From contig JAPXFQ010001003.1 in assembly GCA_028564705.1 (NCBI GenBank), positions 2,733,001-2,797,000 of the forward strand: 64,000 nucleotides of DNA, in the 5' to 3' direction. The notes below the pieces were generated by a model that had not been told where the DNA came from, made no database searches, and saw nothing but the letters and a program-made list of their open reading frames with translations. Positions 27,064 to 64,000 of the stretch are shown one piece after another; positions within the stretch are counted from its first letter, which is position 1, and the number at the start of each line of letters is the position of its first letter. The DNA comes from Apricaphanius iberus. Taxonomy: Eukaryota > Chordata > Actinopteri > Cyprinodontiformes > Aphaniidae. The position numbers and the translations under genes are program-made.

Positions 27064-27078
27064 AATAAATAAATATAT

Positions 27079-27130
<52 letters not shown>
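27064..27130. repeat. AT dinucleotide microsatellite
   Basis: A run of (AT)n with one phase break, preceded by an AAAT/A-rich stretch at the end of the Tc1-like fragment. Confidence 0.95.
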
Positions 27131-27132
<2 letters not shown>

Positions 27133-27347
27133 GGACAACCCTGAGCATCCTCTGCATGATACTATCCTTCAACAACAGAATATCTTTAGTTGGAGGCTTC
27201 TTCGGTTTCGCTGCATCACAGACTGCCACAGAAAATCCTTCCTGCCTACAGCCATCATATTCTACAACAACTCCTTAAAGACTAAATTAGCATGAGCAAC
27301 AGCAAGACTTAATTTCCCGGTGGGATAAATAAATTATATTTGAATTG
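27131..27347 (+). repeat. LINE 3'-end fragment
   Basis: The text includes 'ctgccacagaaaatccttcc', 'cagccatcatattctacaac' and an end at 'taaataaattatatttgaat'. This matches the 3' part of a common teleost LINE as I remember it, ending in a short TTGAAT-type tail. There is no open frame. Confidence 0.5.
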
Positions 27348-28517
27348 AATACTGTTAAATCCTGATAGAACAGCTGTTGGAGACTGCAAAAAACTTGTGA
27401 GTTAGACTTGCCTTCCAGCAGGACAACAACCCTTAACATGCAAATGGAGCACAAAATTGGATGTTTTAGATCAATGCATACTCAGCATTGCAAGCACTTT
27501 ATCCCTGTGGAATTACTACAGCTCTGAACATCTACTTTGTTCCTGAAAATCAGTACCAGCACGCTTGCTATACTCTCACTGTTGAAGATAGCACTGATAA
27601 AAATGTATGCTGTTCATTGTTCAATCACTTTAATATCTTCATCAATCCCACACTGTTATCTAGACATACTGTATTATGATCTTTATCCATTTCATAACTT
27701 ACTTCTCATTATCCACCTGCAGCTCCTGATTCCCTTTAATTAAAAGATTCCTGTCTTTATCAATTTTTGTTTTTCAAACACCAGCCTTTCCATTGGACCT
27801 TTGCAGCTCGGTAGCATAGACCATTACTAAAAAGTTAATTTCAATTAGTTAACACAAAAACTTAAACTAAGACATCATATAGATTTAGTCCACAAAGGCT
27901 GATGTTTATTTTATATTCATTTATTTAAATGTTCATGATTATGGCTCACAGCAAATGAAAAGTCAGATACCCAGAAAACTACAAAATTACATGGTAACAA
28001 TAATGAAGGAATAACCAAGGGTTATATCTGCTGCCTGTGTGCTTTTATTATTGCACTTTTTCCTTTCACTTAACTTTTCATCAAGAAGCCATATTACCAG
28101 AAACATTGTGTCAACCCTCCAAATCAAGGGTCAAAGTCTAAAATCTCTACATTTTAGATTGAATCACTGAAATGAATACATTTCAGAATATGTTATAAAT
28201 CATTTTATTGGGACACACTTATACTTCTTCAATCCTCACAGTGTTCATGTAACTTTTTTGCACATTTCCATCTCTGTAGTTCATCCATCAAACCCGTGGC
28301 TCATCCCTGCTCCAGCAATATGTTTCTCCAACCAATCAGAACGAGTCTTTTTCGCAACAGAAAATATTGGTCTGGATGCTGTTCCTCCTACTCTTCTCCT
28401 CCTATTTACATTTTCTCCTCCCTAACCAACTGTCCAGCATCACAGAGGTAGTTGAGTATTTAAGCCCTTTTCATCCAGCAACTAACAGGATGAGAGCAGG
28501 TACTCCATTTATCCAGC

Positions 28518-59426
<30,909 letters not shown>

Positions 59427-59924
59427 GTGTTGCACGAAGAAGCAGGAAAGTTTTGTGATTCTGTCCTTTGTTTCATACACTCCTTCACAAAGTGACTTTA
59501 TTCCATGTACTTGTTGCAAAAACAACTCTGTGGTTAGACTTCTTTAAGAGTGAAAATAGGCGAGAGTTTTGTTGGGAGATTTTGTGTTTTTGATCAATTA
59601 TTCTAGAGATGACTGTATTATTTGTGATTTTGACGCAAATATACGTTTACTCTTCCACAATGGGCAATTTCCCATTAAGTAATAAAAGAAAAAAAACTAG
59701 ATAGCTAATTGTGTAACTTGAATGTATTTTGTAATGATCATGATTTATTTCCATCTTGTTGCCATTTTAGTTTTGGAAGTGAGAAGCGGTTGGCCATGTG
59801 GTATTTGTTTTTCGGGCATGTTATAGAGATGGTTATACATAGCAGGAGTGTGGAGTTTAACAGAAACAATTAAGCAATGTCAGTGATGTGTGTAATCTTT
59901 TTCCTGGTTTTGAAAGGGTAGGGA

Positions 59925-59942
59925 AATAAAAATATCAATAAA
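59925..59942 (+). terminator. gucy2g: Candidate gucy2g polyadenylation signals
   Basis: Two AATAAA hexamers, 59925-59930 and 59937-59942, lie about 500 bases after the stop codon. No experimental 3' end is known from sequence alone. Confidence 0.5.
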
Positions 59943-61243
59943 ACTAGTTTATCGATGATATTTGCCAACATCTTCATATCAGTGCATATCTAGTTTTTAC
60001 CCATTTAATGGAGATTCTTATGATTCTTAAGGTGTGAGTAATAAGAATAAAGAGATTACAGTTGATGACTGACGTAATTAAGCTAGAAATCCCCACATGC
60101 CAGCAAAGCCAGTGGTAACACTTTACTTTGTGTTGAACAGTTCATATTTTTCAAAGAATGACTATAATTTCAGATATTTATTATTTGTAAAGTAGTAACA
60201 TGCAGATATTTCTCAATCAACATCAAAAATCACATCTTTTGTATGTTATGCTCACTGTGAAAAAACATAGATCTATTAATTCTTATCTAAAGACAAAGAC
60301 AAAAAAATCTTTTATCAAAATAAGAGAAAAAGCTGTCCAGACCTGAACTTTTAAGGCATTTTAAAGGACTTGTTTTGTGTTGCAAAATTAAATGGCATTA
60401 AAAAATACCTCAACCTACCTGCAAAATTGTAAAATACTTGTGTATTAAAGCATTTATCTCCTCTAGATTAAACTTTTTACTCCTACCAATATAATTTTGT
60501 TTGTTATGTTTTTCTGTAATGCATCAGTACTTCTGTTCTTGATCCTCTGTTTGACGTGTTTATCTACCTCAGTTATGTTCCTGATGTATTTGTATTCTTT
60601 TGTCTAAACTGTAGTTACAGAGCTGGCCCAAGGCACGAGTGAAATAAGCAGTAAATTAGGGTTTCAGCATAGCTTAATTAAAAGAAACATTTAAATCTCA
60701 GATTTAAAAGAATTGGCAAGCTTACCTCATAAAGGAGTAAATAATATTTTTCATAGTTTAATTGTAGGGTTAATATAGCTACAATCTGAAGCTATTAGTT
60801 CTTTGTGCTGAGCTCAGGTTGTTCACAAATACATCTCAGCAAATACTAACCGATAATGGGTGATTGCTTATAAATTCTAGTAATTAAGCTTGGCCTCCGC
60901 TCTCAGATTCCACCAAATCTGTATTGAAAAACTGTCAGTGGTGGTTCAGTTTTTAACAGGAAGAGGTGCCCCTTAATCATATTCAGGTTAAGGCCCTCTA
61001 CAACCTTGGGACAGCCCTGAGTATCTGTTCATCTAAAAAAAGACACACCAACAATAAAGTTTTTGCCTTGAAGAAAACAGAAAAAACATTTGTCAACGAG
61101 TCTTTATTGCAGATAAAAGTACACTTAGATTTGTTAAAGCATTACTAATTTCACTTAATGCAAATCAGTTCTTTAATTGGGGAACGTATTCACACACTCC
61201 CTGAGTCTTGTGTGACACCCCACTGTGAAGTGTTGTTAATGTT
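59943..61243. other. gucy2g-tectb intergenic region
   Basis: About 1.3 kb between two convergent genes. AT-rich, with no exon seen. It must contain the tectb 3' UTR on the minus strand. Confidence 0.6.
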
Positions 61244-63789
61244 CTATGTTTTCAATCCATTTACTAAGTCAAAGAAAATGTTCCCCAGGATAAGAACCAG
61301 GATGAAATGAGAGGTTCCTGAAGTGAAAACAAAAAAGCAATGTTATTAAAAAAACAAAATAAATAATAATGTATATATAAAAAAACATAAATATCAACAA
61401 ATGTTTGTTTAATTTTTCACCCTCCACAAACCTAAATAACTATAACAGATCAAAATTAACTAGATACATCTAAAAATAGGTATGAAAATATTCACTATTG
61501 CTGGGAAAAGAAGTTGACCAACAATAAACTAAGATTTCAAACATCATGCAGTTCAAACTAAAAACGTTTTGCTAGATAAAAATAAATAAATAATGAAGCT
61601 ATTTTGGTAGTTAAATTTACTTACATACATTACTTTTCATTGAAAATGTCTACTTACAATTCTTATTTCGTTTTATTTTATGTAAGTAATCTACATTAAA
61701 TTTAATTTGTGACCCAACACAATCATACTTAATTTTATCTTATTTGTTATTATATGGATTGTTGATTTGTCTATCTCATGTATATTTTTAAGGTTTTAAA
61801 GCTGTTTAATTTATTTATAATTTTATGCAAACAGTTCTATGATAAAATCTTCCAACAAAATCCATACAGACTCTGAAATAAGGTAAAAATAAAAATAATA
61901 ATCTTTACTTAAATTCAATGGTTTAATCCTAAAAAAAAAAGAATTTAAAAAAAAGTTTCCAAATGAGCTTTAAGTACATAATTGTTAATTTCTGACTAGT
62001 GCTGTCTTGAAAAAAAAAATAAAAGATTAAAAAATCAATTATTATAGAAAACTTCCTAAAAAACAGTTTGGATGTCTGAAAATCAATTTAATCATTTAAC
62101 ATTGCTTTTCATTTTTTACAGCTAAAATATGAGGGAAAATCTAGATGGGGATTTTGAGGTTTGAAAATATCTGAAAGGGTTAATATTGGTTTCCCCAGTG
62201 AACTCTAACCCCACCCGATGTATTGAATTAAAGTCATGTAAAGGTAATAGTTATAGTTACTCATAATAATTGATTTTAAAACCTCCATCTGCAAGTTTGC
62301 ACACAGACATAGACAAATTGTTGGATACATTTTCTTTTAATATTTCTCCTTTGGTAGTTTATATTCCTCCATCTACATCAGAACTGGTAGACGCAACACC
62401 ATTTTTCGTTGACGCAATGGCTGTCCGTGACCTAAGCAAGCAAGCTTGGAGTAGAGCCCAATTATTGAACAGCAATTCCCTACTGGGACAGCAGGGGGTA
62501 CTGACTTTTTCTGGTGGGTCTGCCTACCATCGCCGGGTAATCTCTGGTCAACAACAGTTTTTTTTCTTCCGCATCTAAACGCATTCCCCTCATGGTGCAA
62601 TGGCCAACAGAACGTAAGTTTTGATTGAGCTGGAATGCTTTTTACTAGAAGTGCAGCTCAATGAACACTCTAAAAACATATGTAAAAGACATGGTGACCT
62701 GTTTTGTTGTTCCCTACACCTCCTTGTGTTCAAAATCAAAAAGACCATATTACACAAACTAGCCTTTCAATACAAAACATTTAGTGGCCCAAAGCTGGAT
62801 TGACTACCAATTACATTGACATAGAGCATTGTTGTGTGTTGTCAATTTTTTTTATTTTCTTTAATGTATAAAGTACTCTTACATGAGTACTTTGTTCTGT
62901 TTTTACGTATCTTCTGTCTTTCAAACCCCAAGACGGTTGTGGCAGATGACCGCTTATACTGAGCCAGGTTCTGCCGGAGGTTTCTTCCTATTAAAGGCAA
63001 CTTTTCCTCTCCACTGCCGCTACATGCTTGCTCAGTATGAGGGATTGCTGTGGTTGGAGTCTGCATGATTCGGGCACAACCTCACGTCGATTACTCAATG
63101 CAATCTGCTTGGATTCCTTACATAGAAAACTTTTAACTGAGTGGAATGTTTGTACGGTTGTATTGAAATTGCTGAATTGTCAAGCGCCTTGAGATTACAA
63201 TTGTTGTGAATTGGTGCTATATATATAAATGTGAATTGATTCGAAAACGGGGGCTGATGTTGGGTTGACCATCCAGAAAATAAAAATACAAATTTTTAGA
63301 AAATTTGCTCTACTTTGTCTGTGCTTGCGTAGGTCATAGAGAGCCCTTGTGTTGACAGATAATGGACATTTGTGTCTCCATACCTACACAGATGGAGAAG
63401 TATAAACTATACTTAACTCTTGAAAATCAGAATCTAATCTATTTTTGATAAATGAACTGATATCGAGCTCTATTTCTAACTACATTTCAAGGCCTCTCAA
63501 TTTAAACAAATTTCAGCCACTTACTGATAATTCATCATGTGCTTACCTGTTGTGTGCCCATAATTAGAAAACTTGCTGGCTGTTAAGAAATCAGGATAGT
63601 TTTATGTACAATGTCGGTTATTCTAAGTCAGTAGAATATTCATGGAATATAGAGTAGAATATTGTATTAACATAAAATAAGGACATTTTAGTTAAAAGGA
63701 TTTACAGTACCTTTAATCTGAAACTCAGTGGTGAGAATCCCTCCATTTGGTTCCACTTCTGACGACAGGGACCTCTTAGAGCATGGACT
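61244..63789 (-). CDS. tectb: Beta-tectorin, last two exons only
   Basis: Two exons on the minus strand: 63789-63711 (79 bases) and 61317-61244 (74 bases, TAG stop). They join with a split Gly codon to SPCSKRSLSSEVEPNGGIL, TTEFQIKG, then TSHFILVLILGNIFFDLVNG and LKT. The first part lines up with the region after the ZP domain of human TECTB ([20 protein letters not shown]); the hydrophobic end fits a GPI-attachment signal. Beta-tectorin is a ZP-domain matrix protein of the tectorial and otolithic membranes. Its place beside gucy2g, convergent, matches human TECTB. The ZP domain exons would lie beyond 64000. Another ZP-domain protein is possible. Confidence 0.72.
62930..63245 (+). repeat. Dispersed teleost LINE/SINE 3' tail
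   Basis: The text 'ggaggtttcttcctattaaa', then 'aagcgccttgagattacaat' and a 'gtgctatatatataaatgtg' end with 'aattgatt' match a tail shared by many fish retroposons ('aaagcgccttgaggcaact ... ggcgctatataaataaa'). It lies in the tectb last intron. Confidence 0.65.
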
Positions 63790-64000
63790 CTTCAGAGAAA
63801 AGCAACATTATTAACTTTCGTCTAATAATAATGGGCTATATTTAAGTTAAATACTAACAGATGAGAAAAAATGAAAATATGTGTAAGAAAGTATTAAAAT
63901 TACCAAAACATATCAATAATTCATTGTGTGTTTAATTATGTTTGTCCTTGTAGATGTCTAAAGTTTTTCAGAATTACTCAAAAAATACACGCACAGGGCT

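Larger units (their letters stand above)
25441..28517. other. acsl5-gucy2g intergenic region
   Basis: About 3 kb between two head-to-head genes. It must contain both promoters, but I see no convincing CpG island or TATA box. It holds Tc1-like scraps (26.27-26.42, 26.88-27.06 and 27.40-27.49 kb), an AT microsatellite and a LINE-like 3' fragment, listed separately. Confidence 0.6.

Noticed and set aside
62270..62578. Open frame of 102 codons as an extra tectb exon
   Set aside because: It is on the opposite strand, shows no ZP or tectorin similarity, and lies in the intron between two exons that join in phase.

Overview
The window is nuclear DNA from a vertebrate, almost certainly a teleost fish. 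The genes are split by GT-AG introns, and the DNA between exons is AT-rich and full of fish-type repeats: RTE and L1 LINEs, Tc1-like remnants, foldback elements, an LTR and GATA/AT microsatellites. No prokaryotic feature is seen. All gene models below were built by hand from splice sites, reading phase and remembered family sequences; no alignment was run.

Layout. (1) 1-12.9 kb holds no recognisable exon, only old transposon pieces. (2) 12.99-13.34 kb is a small CpG-rich patch that looks like the first exon of an unidentified gene, probably on the minus strand. (3) 14.8-25.4 kb, minus strand, is a complete acsl5-type long-chain acyl-CoA synthetase: 20 coding exons joining in frame to 683 residues, plus two likely non-coding 5' exons. 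(4) 28.5-59.4 kb, plus strand, is a complete gucy2g-type receptor guanylyl cyclase: 22 exons joining in frame to 1110 residues. Its 14.8-kb first intron carries an RTE LINE remnant, a 6.7-kb L1 insertion with intact ORF2 and a perfect 15-bp target duplication, and two copies of one dispersed repeat, one of them split by a foldback element with a GATA microsatellite loop. Intron 15 holds a solo LTR and intron 19 a 577-bp foldback element. (5) 61.2-63.8 kb, minus strand, holds the last two exons of a gene that looks like tectb (beta-tectorin); the rest lies beyond the window.

The order and orientation tectb / gucy2g / acsl5 (convergent, then head-to-head) matches human 10q25.2 (TECTB, GUCY2GP, ACSL5), which supports the identities. 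In human the cyclase is a pseudogene; here its reading frame and catalytic residues look intact. The three genes are not known to form one pathway. Acsl5 activates fatty acids at the mitochondrial/ER membrane, Gucy2g makes cGMP at the plasma membrane, and beta-tectorin is an inner-ear matrix protein; what they share is old synteny. The most unusual items are the young L1 copy with its GC-rich 3' region and possible 3' transduction, the nested foldback element with a related copy of its host repeat nearby, the stop-free 102-bp mini-intron of gucy2g, the solo LTR, and the orphan CpG-rich exon.
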